Source: Pyropia yezoensis (lineage: Eukaryota > Rhodophyta > Bangiophyceae > Bangiales > Bangiaceae). Taken from it: DNA of 64,000 nucleotides. Location: positions 18,186,354 through 18,250,353 of the forward strand of contig CM020620.1 of NCBI GenBank assembly GCA_009829735.1. Direction: 5' to 3'. This document shows positions 31,276 through 42,629 of the stretch, one piece after another. Numbering within the stretch: position 1 is the stretch's first letter; every line of letters starts with the position of its first letter. The notes below the pieces were generated by a model that searched no databases, was not told the origin of the DNA, and saw only the letters and a program-made list of their open reading frames with translations. The translations under genes and the position numbers were made by a program.

Positions 31276-31500
31276 TTAGCGCGCTGTACCTACATACTCC
31301 ATGCACCACTGCTGATTGGCGTCAGTGACGCGAGGCGGATTCCACGCCTCGCCCCTCTCTGAGACGAAAATAAATGCAGGCGCTGCAATGGTTGCAAACG
31401 ATGACAAGGCCCCCGTTGCCACTGCCCATCCAATGGGGTGCCTCTTGGTCGCCCGTTCACTGTGCGCCCTCACGTCCACTGTCCGCACGCACTGCTGAGC
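31276..31500 (-). CDS. Possible terminal exon of a small single-span membrane protein
   Basis: An open segment without its own ATG ends with the stop at 31276. It encodes a basic start (TKRH), one hydrophobic span GWAVATGALSSFATIAAPAF and a hydrophilic end (NPPRVTDANQQWCMEYVGTAR). Amino-acid composition looks natural and the CACAG at about 31468 could be a splice acceptor. The layout is like small organelle inner-membrane subunits, but I cannot assign a family and no first exon is identified between here and the phosphatase gene. Confidence 0.3.
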   Translation of the reverse strand, partial: AQQCVRTVDVRAHSERATKRHPIGWAVATGALSSFATIAAPAFIFVSERGEAWNPPRVTDANQQWCMEYVGTAR

Positions 31501-31871
31501 TGTTTGAGGGCCCCATCCCTCCCCCACATCTCACTCCAATCCCACGCGCGTGTCCCGTAAATAGACCTCGTAGGGCCTGCTGTACGCAGTTCATCGACCA
31601 ACAACGTGAGGGGTCTCGCTCGCGCCCTTTCCACATGAGTGCCGCCGCCGACCTCGGGCCACGGCGACCGCGGTGCGTCGACGGCGGGGTGGGTGCTGCC
31701 GCCAGAGGGGCACCGGTTCCTGCCCCGCGCGGCAAGGCGCACCGCCCCCCCCCCCCCCCCCCCTTTGGCTGCCCCCTCCTTCCAGTCACGGTGCGACCGA
31801 ACTCTCTTCCTCCCCCCCAGCCCCACCCGCCTCCCCCCGGCACTCCATAAGTAGTTGCTGGGCCTAGATAT

Positions 31872-32047
31872 TTAGAGCGGCCGCGCGCACTCAACAGCCG
31901 CCGCGTCGGCCGACAGGGCGGTGACAGAGAGGGTGGCGGTGAGGCACCCCACCGGCACCGCCCCCGGCGGCGCCGCCCCCCTCCGCGGCGCACAGCCAAA
32001 CGTTAGTGGCGTGCCATTGTACACCACCCGCACAGTGGCCCCATCGC

Positions 32048-32139
<92 letters not shown>

Positions 32140-33146
32140 TGGCCACCGCCGCCGCGCGGCAGGTACACCTCCACGGCGAGGGTGGCGGCGTACGGCGGCC
32201 ACCCGGTAGTGGCACCCAGCGCGCCGACCAGCGCCCACAGCGTCACGTCGTGCGTCGCGTACAGCCGCAGAGCTGGCGGCGGCGGCGGCGGCGGGGGTGC
32301 GGCCGCCTCGACGCCGTCCCCCGCCGCCGTCACCGCCGCCGCAGCCGCCGCCTGCGCGGCAGCCGCGGCAATCGCCCGCGACAGCTCCCCCACCAGCAGC
32401 CCCACCGCCGCGCGGCGGGCCGCCGCCCCCCCCACCAGACCCCGCCACAGCACCCCCGCCGCCGCCGCCCGCACAACCCCCGCGTCGGCGGCGGTCACCC
32501 CCGGCGGGCGGCCGGCGCCGTGGGCGGCCGCCGCGGCAAGGACGTCGGCCATGGCCACCGCGTCGGCAGCCGCGGCGGGCTCCCGCGGGGCGGCGGGCGG
32601 GGGCGGGTGTTCTTTGGCGCACCGGGCGGCGGCGGCGGTGACGGTCGCCGCAATGGCGGCCAGGCGGGCGCGCACCGCGGGAGGGACGGCGGCGGCGGCG
32701 GCGGCGAGGCGTGCCCCCAGCCGGGGGCAAGCAAAGGGGTTGGGGAAGAGCGTCTCGGTAGCGGCGGGCGCAACCTGGATGGGGGGAAGGTCGGCGGGTG
32801 GACCACCGCCGTCGTCGCCAGCGGTGTCGGTGGTGGCGGCAGTGGCGGGGAAGAGGCCCGCCAGCACGTACGCTGCGCTATCCACCGTGCGCCGCAAGGG
32901 AGTGGCGCGCACCGTCACTGTGCGCGGGTCGAGGGCGCCGCCGCCGCCGCCGCCTCCGCCCCCGTCGGGGCCATAGGCGGCCCGCAGCGCGTTGCCCAAC
33001 GCGACCGCCGACGACGCTCCCACCGCCGATAGCTGGCCCGCCGCGCACTCGGCGTCGTCGCCGTCGCCGCTGCCGGCGCCGCCACCACCCTCGCCCGCCG
33101 GCGGGAGCACGTCGTCGAGGAGTGGCGGCGGCGGCGGGAACGCTGG

Positions 33147-33180
<34 letters not shown>

Positions 33181-33557
33181 ATGCCCACGATAACAGCGGG
33201 GCGGGCGCGGGGGTAGGCGGCGGCGGCACACCACGGCCACGACTCGGTGGGGGTGAGGGGCGCCACCGGCGCGCGGGCGCCGTGGCGAAAGAGCACCAGC
33301 ACGGTGTGGGGGGGCTGCGCAGGCCGCGAGGGAAAAGGGGGGGGCGGCGGCAGCACGGGGGAGGGGGCGCCGCGGCTGCACGTGTTGGTCGGAAACGAGA
33401 CGGCGGCGGCTGCGGGGCAGCCGCGGGGCGGGGTGGAGGTGGCGACGACGGCGACTACGGCGGCGGCGGTGGTGACGGCGGCAGCGACGGCAGCAGCGGC
33501 GGCAGCGGCGGCGGTGGGGATAGCTGCCACCACCAGGCCGGGGCGGCGGCCGCCCAT
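31872..33557 (-). CDS. Histidine acid phosphatase, secreted, with long Gly tract
   Basis: 561 residues. An Ala/Val-rich N-terminus (about 8-40) fits a signal peptide or anchor. The branch-2 histidine phosphatase signature RHGARAP is at residues 91-97 with His92 as nucleophile. GQLSAVGASSAVALGNALRAA corresponds to the family's GxLTxxGxxQ helix and VRATPLRRTVDSAAYVLAGL to the ST-x-x-x-RT-x-x-SA segment. The catalytic acid motif is HD in YATHDVTLW near residue 436. Members are acid phosphatases, phytases or inositol-polyphosphate phosphatases; the substrate cannot be told. A run of about 30 glycines, encoded by a CCG repeat on the + strand (32049-32138), interrupts the C-terminal region. ATG 33557 is the first in frame. 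Confidence 0.85.
32049..32138 (+). repeat. (CCG)n trinucleotide repeat, about 30 units
   Basis: Uninterrupted CCG repeat inside the phosphatase gene. It encodes polyglycine on the minus strand. Such a tract is likely to vary in length between individuals. Confidence 0.95.
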
Positions 33558-35089
33558 GGGAGGAGGGTGGGACACACTGAGGGGTGGGGGGGGGGGGGGG
33601 GAGGGCTTCAGCGCGTCCGTCCAGACGTCGGGTAACCCCCACTGGTCGCCCCAAAGCTTGCGTGCTGCGACCAGACACGAAGACGTTGGCGAGGCTGCTC
33701 CGTGGTCGCGGCGAAGAGGGTACAGGTGCGCTCCGCCTGTGGCACGTGCGCCCGTGCGTCGCGCGCTCTTCTAATACCCGCGGTAGGAAAATCCGGACCG
33801 CGACGCAGGCCCAAACCCAAGGCTGGCGCCAGAGGCGGCGTGGGAGGAAGGGCGCCGTCCGTCTCTCCAGAGGCGCCCGGGGGCCACGGGCCCGCCGTCC
33901 AGTGTGGGCCAAGAACAGCAACGAGCGCCGCGGGGTGGCGGCCAGGGGTGGAGGGGACGACCGCGCCATCACACATCCCCCGTGACGAGGAAGGCGGACA
34001 GTGCCATCAGCGGTGAGGGCGACGGCTCGTGCCGCGTCACCGGGGCTGGGGCAGGGGTGTATGTATGTATGTATGTACAGTACATACATATGAGTTGGCG
34101 CCCCCCCTCCCCACAGAGCTCAAATGCCTTGCTGGAGCGGGTACGTGCCGACACGCGCCACGACGCGTGTGCGCGAAGGTCTGACTGGGCCGGCCCCCCA
34201 ACTGTTCCAAGCCCAGCCGCTTCTTCACAAAAGCTATTCAGAGTGAACTGTGTGCTTTTGCACAAATGAATCAAATCGTCCACCTGGTACGAGGTCAAAG
34301 GGGCCCGCGCCACAGGGTGCGGCAGGCGGCGGGGTGGGAGCGCCCGCGTCCACCCCACCGGCAGGGGGCGGGGACATCGACGCGGCCGGCGGCGCGGTGG
34401 CGGTGCTCGCGGACGCGCTTACAAATTAGGGGCGGTTGGCGGCCGCCGTATAAGTGGTCCTCGTCCCCCTCCGCGGCGACTACGGCGGCTGGGAGCCTGA
34501 AGGCCGGCGCTGCCGCCAGTGCCCCTGGTGCCACCCACGCCGCCGCGGGTGCGGGTGACCGGTACATACGAGGCGGGCGCTGGCGTCGATGCGGGGCCGC
34601 GGCAGTGGCGGTCGCTGCTGCCGCGGTGGGGACAGGTGGCGGTGGCGGCGACGGTGGTGGAGGCGCCGTCGGCGGAAGTGCTGGCGACGACGGTGCGCGG
34701 CAGCGGCGTCCTTGCTGGATGGGGGGGGGGGTGCCTCCCAGCGTGATGCGAGGGGCGACTGGCGGTGGTGCACACCGAGTTAAAACCGCTCCAGAGCGGT
34801 CTTGCGGGTTTTCGTTGGCATCAGGCCATTTCATTGGACAGGGGGGCCTTCCAGTCAGTAAAGTCAGCCCTCACGCGAGGATTTCCAACGCTGGCCTGCA
34901 GACAGGGGTACACGGGCCTGTGAGGCCACCTGCTGGACTCGAACTTTTGACAGAGCAGGCCAGTGGCGGGACAGGCCCAAGGCAGCCCTTCAAATCAACT
35001 TGGCGGCGACGCGCTGCCCGCTGCCATCGACCCCCATCATGCTCAGATATGTATGCGGGCGTACACAAGGGAGAGGTCAAACAATGCTA
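33558..35089. other. Region without a confirmed gene; TATG microsatellite
   Basis: A TATG/TACATA microsatellite with dyad symmetry lies at about 34061-34091. A + strand open block at 34519-34746 (RVRVTGTYEAGAGVDAG..., then VAVAATVVEAPSAEVLATTV) has near-normal protein composition and could be an exon or gene fragment. I cannot connect it to a start or family. Confidence 0.35.
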
Positions 35090-36728
35090 TTACAGAAGGA
35101 GAAATGCAACGACAGGGTCCCACTCCTCCTCTTCTAAAATGTCGTTCTCCGCCTCGGCTGAGGCAGCCAGTTGGGCCTCATCCTCCGCCAGCTTTTCCGC
35201 ACGCAGCAGCCGATTTAGGTAGGCACGAATGGTGACGTCTGCGCCCGCCACCCGACCGTCTGTCCAGGCACGCATGTCCACCTGCTCCTTGGTGTGGGTG
35301 GCCGTGGCGCGCCCATAATCTGGTTTGTTGACACGCAGCTCGCCAGAGATGCCAGGTAGTCCTCGGCAGCCCTCGTGGGGAACAAGAACGCCTGGTGGCA
35401 CCCTGTGCACATAAACGTCAACGGGGTCCCCGTAGAGAGGTTAAGGATGTCCATTACCGCGCTAGCCAGACCATCCAAAGCACTGCAGGCTCATACAAGA
35501 AAAAAAAAAAACTCTGGGAAGAATCCGAGAACAGAACTAACTCAGATGGGTCAGACTACGGTCTCTCATGCCGTATGGGGCACGATCTCAAAAGAAATAT
35601 GGGACAGGTACCTCGCCGGGATCGCCACACACTCCCCGTGACACCAGCGTCATACTCAAGCAGTCAGGGCGATTGCCTCACGCTGCCTCATGGCCGTCCC
35701 CGCCGCTTACCTCATATGCCCTCCGCCGCCCATCTCGGCGCCGTCCGCCATCGCCGCCGCACAGCCGACAGGTGGGTGTGCCAGAGAGTGTCAGGAGGCT
35801 GCGGCGGTCCCACAGCGGGGAAAGCCCGACGTCAGGGCGCCCAACGGGGCCGATACAGTACGTCGGCTCGGAGGGGAGGGCGGGTGTGCTCGGTCAAAGG
35901 TTTCAGATGCCGGGAGGCGGATCGGCGCTCCAGGTCGCTCCAGGTGCCCTCCCGCTTGAATCCCAGGTGAAACTTTGGGCGATTTTTTCATGTACTTTCG
36001 ACCCGTACAGTGCGTACGCGTTCATATCCAGGGGTCTCCCGAGGAAGTAGCCCACTTCTGTACCGCACCATTTGGAGTCGGAACAGTACTGTTCCGACTT
36101 GATGTACCACCAAGTGCAGTAATGTGTCCGGTGGCGAGAGGAATCGCGATAACGAGCCTACAAAGTACGAAAGTGCCTGTTCTGACTTGGCCAGGAAAAA
36201 TGTGAAGGGGACAGGCGTACAGAGGAGGCGGACCTCGTCTGCGACTGGGAGGATCGTCGTGCAGGAGGAGAGATGCGGGGGGGGGGCGGCGGAGCGGGAT
36301 GGGGATGCGGGGGGGGCTCGCGAGAACGGTGCTCAACCGAAAAGTGCGGGGGGGGCTCGCGAGAATGGAGCCCAACCGAAACTCATGGCCGCAGATGGGG
36401 AGTACAAGGGGGCCGGCAGGGTACGGAGGGGCACCCAGGTGACGTGACGCAGACGGTGACGGTACGACGCACGGAGGTTGTATCTGGACAAGAGAATGAT
36501 GTGGGGGCAAGCGTAAAACAAAAACAATAAAAGTGTGTAGAAAAACACGCACAGGTCGTCCTCCTCCCCGTCCAGAACCATATCCATTGTCTCTTCAATC
36601 GCAGCGACGTCGCTCTCAGCATCCATCCACCGCTGCGCCGCGCGCACGCGGTCTGGCGTGTCCACCCCCATCAACTCGTCCGCCAGCGACGTGTTGGCCA
36701 TCAAGGCAACGACGGCTGAGACGTCCAT
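35090..36728 (-). CDS. Unidentified two-exon gene with a frame break
   Basis: Exon 1 (from ATG 36728, perhaps earlier, to 36553) encodes a helical acidic segment with ADELMGVDTPDRVRAAQRWM and EETMDMVLDGEEDD. A 1070-bp intron (GTGCGT...CTGCAG) joins phase 2 to phase 1 and continues as LALDGLASAVMDILNLSTG and FMCTGCHQAFLFPTRAAEDY from 35482. Near 35345 the frame slips by one base, after which NKPDYGRATATHTKEQVDM and an acidic helical C-terminus run to the stop at 35090. CTGC is the only Cys pair. No family is recognised. The slip suggests a pseudogene or a sequence error. Exon 1 lies inside an inverted-repeat segment (36004-37039), which complicates the model. Confidence 0.38.
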
Positions 36729-37039
36729 ATGGGCGTTCTCTAAGGGTGAAGCGTCGAAAGAGCGGTACCAGGCGAGAGAAGCGGGCGATGCGGGTGACAC
36801 CCGTGGCGTCGCCGATTTCCCGTCCGTAGCACAGTGATGTTGGCAGGCGGTGCGCGTTCGCAGCGCACAGGAAATCAATAAGTGCTGTAGATTTTTGCAA
36901 TGCTCCAGAACGGGCTCGAAGAAATACACTATTGGAATCTTGCTGTACAGTGCTGAGGAGCTCTCTCGTGCGTTGTTCGGCTCGTTCATATCCAGGGTGG
37001 ATATAAACGAGCCCGATATAATCGCGTACGCACTGTACG
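36004..37039. repeat. Inverted-repeat pair (17-bp perfect core) flanked by ACC
   Basis: CGTACAGTGCGTACGCG at 36004-36020 is repeated inverted at 37023-37039, with TATATCCA-type sequence continuing on both sides. ACC lies directly outside both ends and could be a 3-bp target duplication. Next to the right arm is a hairpin at 36980-37012 (GCTCGTTCATATCCA). The left part contains a perfect 24-bp palindrome. It may be a transposable element about 1.04 kb long. Confidence 0.5.
36076..36099. promoter_or_regulatory. Perfect 24-bp palindrome (possible dimeric protein site)
   Basis: The half-site is AGTCGGAACAGT, followed directly by its complement. A perfect dyad of this length without a spacer is the form of an operator or of a structured transposon end. 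No binding protein can be named. Confidence 0.5.
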
Positions 37040-38807
37040 ACCGGTTTAAGTAGGTGTGGGTGGTGAGTGAGGAGGGCGAGCCTGGACACCCGACGGATCG
37101 AGAGATGGGGGCAGCAGCCCAGGGGGCAGAAAGGTGAAAAGAGGGCGCTGCGACCACCAGCAGCCTGCCCCAGGCCAAATTGCATTTCCAAAGTCGAGAC
37201 GATGATAATCTCTTAAGTCTTTCTTCGCTGTTCTCGTGAAAATACGAGAAAGAGCATCCCGAGGAATCTCTTGGCTGATGGCCAAATACCCTCATGCCCT
37301 GTGAGCCTGTACGTACTGCATGTGGCTAAGAATCGTCGAGAGCGCTGAACGAACCTCGGACAGGTCGGAATCTATTGGTAGGATAATACTGTGTGCGTGG
37401 TATCGGGGCCTTGAGCAATCGCAGCCATGGATGGAAAAAAAGGGGATTTTTTTGCATTCCAGATTGATTAATCTATATATTAAGATATTAAACATCGATT
37501 TCCAATTAATCTATTTTTTTGCTGGACTTGGCCTGACCCTCCCTGCCGCGACGCCGTGGGGCGCGTCCCTCACGTCGTTGCCCAGAAAATTTGCTTTACA
37601 CCCGCTCGCTCCTCGCCGTCTCGCTTCTGACCTTTTTGCCGCCCAGGACGGTGCTGAAGGCGGCGATGGGTCGGCTGCCGCCTTTGTCGTGGCTGCAAAG
37701 CCGACGGAGCCAGTGGCCGTAGCAGTCTCGGCACTAGTGTTCTTCAGCGTCGCACCAACCCCCCAAAGTACTTGGCGCGTGCAACAAACACAGTGGGAGG
37801 TTCGGCGGCCAGGGTGGCGGTGAGGAAGTATGCGGTGTCAGCGACAGCAGTGGCGGCACAAGTAGCTGCGTCCGCGTGAGCGACTGACCGTCGCGCGGCG
37901 CCAGTCCTGCTGTGGCTGCTCTGTGCCGTGGCGTATCGGGGGCAAATAATGAGATAACAAACAGGACAAGGGGCAGTGGCGAGAAGTGGGGGGTGGGGGG
38001 GGGGGTTCACCCAGAATTTAGTTAAATCATATACAAAACAGAAAGCACCAACTGATTAATCTATCTTTAAATATAGTTGATTGTATGAATTTAATGCATC
38101 AATTTTAATGGTGCCATCTATGCTTGCAGCTCTCTGCTGGCTCAGACTCGTACATGCGACAGTAGAGTGGGTTCCACTCGATAGACATTTCATCCTGACC
38201 CCACACGAGCCACTGGTGCTTCTGGCTAGGGCGGGCGATATTCATGATGGGCAACCAATGTGTGATGGGCAACAAGGCAAGTCCGCCCCGGATCGAGGCG
38301 CGTGGGTGCCTCGGATATGTACATGCCCGCCCTTCCGCCCCCAGGAGAGCGAGCTCCTCGCCGCTGTGGCCCGCGTCTTTTGTGCGCTGGCCTTTTTTTT
38401 TGCGTGGACCTTGGCCGTTGTGCCGAACGAGCCCCAGCCCTGAGTGCCCGCTCCTCGGCACACACACCCAGAGCGATCGTCGCCGGTGCGTTGCGTTTAG
38501 GCGTGCGAGGGCGCCCCTCCTCGCGCGTGTGGCCGGCGATGGCGAACGCTGGCCCGCGTGCCCCACCGTCGCGGGGTGCGGGCGGCAGAGCGGAACAGAA
38601 AAGCCGCGTGCGTGGCGTCGGCTGGCCGGCAGTCCACAGCCGCTGCGGAGGGGGCGCGCCGTCGTTCACCCCCCTGCGGCGGAAGCGCGCAAGGCCTTGG
38701 GCTGTTGCACCAGCGGCGACAGCACCCGTTGTTCGGGTCATTGTGTATCGAGCCTGCGCACCCCCCCCCCCCACCCCCGGCCTTTCTGTTTTGGTCCCGG
38801 CTTCACC
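37040..38807. other. AT-rich stretch and 5' region of the M13 peptidase gene
   Basis: Two very AT-rich blocks (about 37463-37520 and 38020-38110) share GATTAATCTAT. Between them lies a GC-richer segment open on both strands (37530-37940), with no domain. A poly-C run (38761-38772) precedes the peptidase start codon. Confidence 0.4.
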
Positions 38808-41224
38808 ATGCGTTGTTTGGCCAGCTGGGTGCTGGTGGCGGCCGCCTTGGTCGGCTCAGCTGCGGTGCTCGCCGCCACCGTCGTGGCGGACGCGCCCTTG
38901 ACCGCGGACCAGATTGCCGACACGCTGCTGTCGTCGCTCAATGAGAGCGTTGACCCCTGCGACGATGCTTACGAGTGGGTTTGTGGGGGCTGGCGGTCGA
39001 AAAATCCGCCGCCGCCGTCGGCGCCCTACACGGGAACGTTCTTCGATGGGCGTTTGCGGGTCGACGCTGAGGTAGACAGCCTGCTGCGGGCGCCGCCGCT
39101 GGCATCCTCCAAGGCGGGCGTCTTTTATGCCAGCTGCATGAACGCCAGCGGCCCGGAGGAGGACTTGGCGCCGCTAGCCCGCTTTCGCCCTGCCCTGACC
39201 GCGCTGACGGCGCCCAACGCGTCGTACGGCGCGGCCGTGCGGGCGATTGCCACGCTCGCCGCCGCGGGCGTCGACGAAACGGTGTTCGGGGTGTTTGTGG
39301 TAACCAACTATTACCAGGCCGGCACCATGCTTGTCGAGGGGACCGCGCCTGAGCTTACCGCCGCCGAGCCGGCCTTTACTGGAACGACGGCGTACGACGC
39401 CAGCGTGCGTGCTGCGTACAAGAAGATGCTGGTCTCTCTGGCGGGGACCGCCTCAGACGCGGGGCTGCTTGGGGACACCCCCGTCGGTAGCTCGGCAGCG
39501 ACGGCGGTGGCTGAGTTGGCGGCCGCGTTTGAGTCCCAGCTCATTGCCTACTCCAATCAGCGTCCCCCCAACGATCCGTCCATCAGAGCCGGTCTGGTGA
39601 CCGGGGCACAGCGTTTTGACGTGGACACCTTTGTCGGCTCCCAGCTCGGCCTGCAGGCGTCGGTGCGGGACGCGAATCGGTCTTCTCTGGTACAAGAGTT
39701 GGTGGCGTTGATGGTGGACGGCGTGGGTTTGACCCTCCCTGCCAGCGTTAGCTTTAACACGTTTGAGTCGTACGTGGGCAGCGTCGAGCAGTGGATCAAG
39801 GCGGCGGTGGCACCGAACGGTGGTGGCCTCCAGCCGCTGCAGGCGTACCTGGCTGTCACCGCCGCCCGTGAGTACGCAGACCTGGACCTTTTGGGCGCCG
39901 CCCCGCGAAAGGCGGTGGAGGCGTACGCCGCTGCCGTGGAGGGCCTCACAGCGCCCCCACCTCGACGTGATCGGTGCATCAAACGTGTGAGCGACATGTT
40001 CCCCACCGAGGTCGGCCAAGCCTTTACGAGCGCTCACCTGCCGGCGGCGGACAAAGCGTTTGCGTCGGCCATGACCGAGGACGTTCGTGCCGCCACCAGC
40101 CGTCTCGTCAACCAGACTGACTGGCTGGACGTTGCCACCAAGGCGGCGGTTCAGGAAAAGCTGTCTGCCATGCGCATGCTGGTGGGGGAGGACACCCCCG
40201 CGGCCGGGCCGGAGAACACTTCTGGTGTAGTGGTCTCGGCCGACGACTACCCGGCGTCCTTCCTATCGGCACGTGGCCGGCTGTGGCGGGACCAGTGGGC
40301 TCGAGCGGCTGCGCCTCCTGACCGCGCCGTGGCATTGCAGCCAACAATTATGAATGCTTGGTACTGGACCTATGAGAACACGGTTGTTTTGACGGCTGGT
40401 ACGTGCGCGGGGCGTGCTCCTCTCTCTCGGGCCGTGCGCATTGAGCGAGGGGCGAGAGCAGGACACGCGCGATGGTGTGCGGGCGCGTGCGCCTCGCCGA
40501 GCATTCGGCTCAGCGGCGCGCATCGCGGGGTCCACGGGTGAGCAGCCACCTAACCCCTCGCGGTTGTTCCGCTCTGTACTGTCTGCTCTGTTCCCTTTGA
40601 CTGCTCTCTCCAACTCTCTCTTTCCGAGCAGCCCTGCTCCAAGACCCACAGCTTTCCCTAGCTGCTCCCCACGCCTACACATTTGGCGGTGCCGCGTTCA
40701 CTGCTGGCCACGAGATTGGTCACGCTTTCGACGCCGGCGGCCAGGTGTACGACGCGCAGGGCCAGCTGCGGCCAACATGGTCTGCCGAATCCCAGGCGGC
40801 TTTTGCCAAGAAGCAGAAGTGCCTTGTGGACCTGTACGGCTCGATGGAGGTTCCCCCTTACGTGCCCGCCAACGCCACAGTCGACCCATGGCGCATCGCG
40901 CTGGAGTCCCAGGCAGACCACTATGGCCTGTCAGCCGCATGGGAGGCCTGGTCTGCCCGTATGGCAGCGGGCGAGACGGGGCCTTCCAACGCGCGGCTGG
41001 CGGCGCGCTTCACCGACGCGCAGCTATTTTTCGCGTCGTACGCACACAGCTGGTGCGTGGTGATGCGGCCCGAGATGGAGCGCCACCGCCTGGCCACCCG
41101 CGGCCATCCGCCCGAGTGGGCGCGTGTCCGGGGGCCGCTGTCCCAGTTTGCCCCGTTTGCGCGGGCGTTCAACTGCTCAGCGGGCAAGCCGTACAATCCG
41201 CCTGAGCGCTGCTCCCTATGGTGA
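38808..41224 (+). CDS. M13 (neprilysin-type) zinc metallopeptidase, secreted, two exons
   Basis: Exon 1 is 38808-40398 and exon 2 is 40632-41224; the 233-bp intron (GTACGT...GAGCAG) joins phase 1 and gives 727 residues. An N-terminal hydrophobic signal (about 1-26) is followed by the M13 entry motif VDPCDDAYEWVCGGW. Exon 1 ends with NAWYWTYENTVVLTA. Exon 2 carries the zinc site HEIGH (557-561), the third ligand in ESQAD (E622, D626; neprilysin has ENIAD), then FFASYAHSWC, GPLSQFAPFARAFNC and NPPERCSLW at the C-terminus, as in neprilysin and endothelin-converting enzymes. The spacing from first His to Glu ligand is 65, against 63 in neprilysin. It lacks an obvious membrane anchor beyond the signal. 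Substrates are unknown; extracellular peptide processing is likely. Confidence 0.95.
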
Positions 41225-41819
41225 GGGGGCTGGGCATGGCATTTGAAGGACAGATGTGCGAGGGCACGGGGAGGGATGGAGGGCTTGCATTACGCGAAGG
41301 CGCTTCCGCTCAGGTGGAAGTCGATTAGCAAAATTTGCGCACCTCGTCAACCTCTCACTACTTCACTTTGATCGCTGAACCGCGATCTGGAATACTACAT
41401 ACTCTCACGAAGCATGACCCTCGTGCAGCTATCCATGGACTGAAGATAACGACCTATAGATAGAAAGCTGAGATAAAACATTGTCCGAGCATTCCAGACA
41501 CCTGCAAGGCAAATTGTCGAAAGACAGCTCGATCTGTACCAGCATGTTTTTTGCGCCCTTTACACATATATGTGGCGCCTTACAACAGTTAGAAGCCTAA
41601 TTCTGTTTGGCTTTCAGCACATCCATTTTCTGACATCTTCACATTAACGACAACCAAGCGCGTCAGGTGCACTCGCTGTTTCTGAGTGTGAAAAACTCGA
41701 GAAAGCATTTTCCAATGTAAGTAAATTGTTGCATATTCGCTTTCTTCCCAGTTGACGCACCCCCGGCGGCCTTTTCAGACGGACTTCCTCTGCGGCGGGA
41801 CGACGCGACGAGCGGCACC

Positions 41820-42517
41820 ATGCCGCTGAAGACGGTGTTGCAGTACCCCAGGCCAATGCCGCCACGTGCTCCTGATGACTTTAGACTGCACAATTTGCAA
41901 CGCTCGCTGGCCCCGCTCGAGGGGGCTCAGAAAAATGAGGTTTCTATTGTAATGCGCCGCTCATGAGGCTGATTACTATGGAAGACTAATTCTTTTCCAG
42001 AAGCCCGACCAGAGAAACGGGCCTTGGAGGAGTGTCAGCTCTTTAGTACTCGGGACCAGAGAAGCCTCCATCAGAGCATATCCACCAATGGAGCCAAAGC
42101 CGTATCGTAGGGGGGTGTTTGAGTCGCCATCGGACCCCTGCCGAGCCACGAAGCCTATGAGAATAGACGTCACGTCTCGAAGCGAGGTGAACTAGCCCAA
42201 TTGGCGACCGATTAAGCACAATGTCACAGTTCGTCAGGTCCAAAACATCCATCGAGCAGTCCTCCCGTTCACGTAGGGCTGGGCACTCAGGACGTGTCCG
42301 ACCAGGTCGACCAAAGAAGGCCCCTCAGACACCGTCTTACACGAAAGGGAGCCCACAGGATGTGCCAAAACTGGCAGTGTGCCACCTGCCGCGATCCTAC
42401 CTGGCTCGGCTGCTCCCGTTCGGCATCGTGCCTGCACTTGGCTCTGAGCCAAAGCCGCGTGGCAAAAACGCGTATTTCGCTCGCCGCTTTGGCTCAGAGC
42501 CAATCGCTGCCGGTTAG
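41820..42517 (+). CDS. Unidentified gene with two tiny introns in the AT-rich island
   Basis: ATG 41820 lies in a CACCATGCC context. Exons 41820-41939, 42001-42186 and 42230-42517 are all phase 0. The introns are 61 bp (GTTTCT...CTAATTCTTTTCCAG, with a branch-like CTAAT) and 43 bp (GTGAAC...CACAG). Unspliced, each intron meets a stop. The 197-residue product is basic, with RPMPPRAPDDFRLHNLQRSL, a REASIRAYPPMEPKPYRRGV segment and a Lys/Arg/Ser-rich third exon. No family is recognised. A further GTAAGT...CCCAG pair (41720-41754) upstream would place a 35-bp intron in the 5' leader. The last exon contains an 18-bp inverted repeat. Gene structure and composition differ from the rest of the window. 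Confidence 0.45.
42438..42503. repeat. 18-bp perfect inverted repeat (hairpin)
   Basis: TTGGCTCTGAGCCAAAGC at 42438-42455 pairs with its complement at 42486-42503, with a 30-base loop. Each arm itself contains the dyad GGCTCTGAGCC/GGCTCAGAGCC. Confidence 0.8.
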
Positions 42518-42629
42518 AGCCATGACTCGCGTACGTCATCGAGACTCGTCAAGACTCACTTCGGGAATAGAAAAAGTGAGAAATGTCTGACTGGCTCCGG
42601 TCCGCTCAGTCCGCACATACACGAATCAG

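Noticed and set aside
34895-34975. A tRNA-like T-loop (TTCGAGT in reverse)
   Set aside because: The flanking bases do not form the five-pair T stem and no acceptor stem can be drawn.
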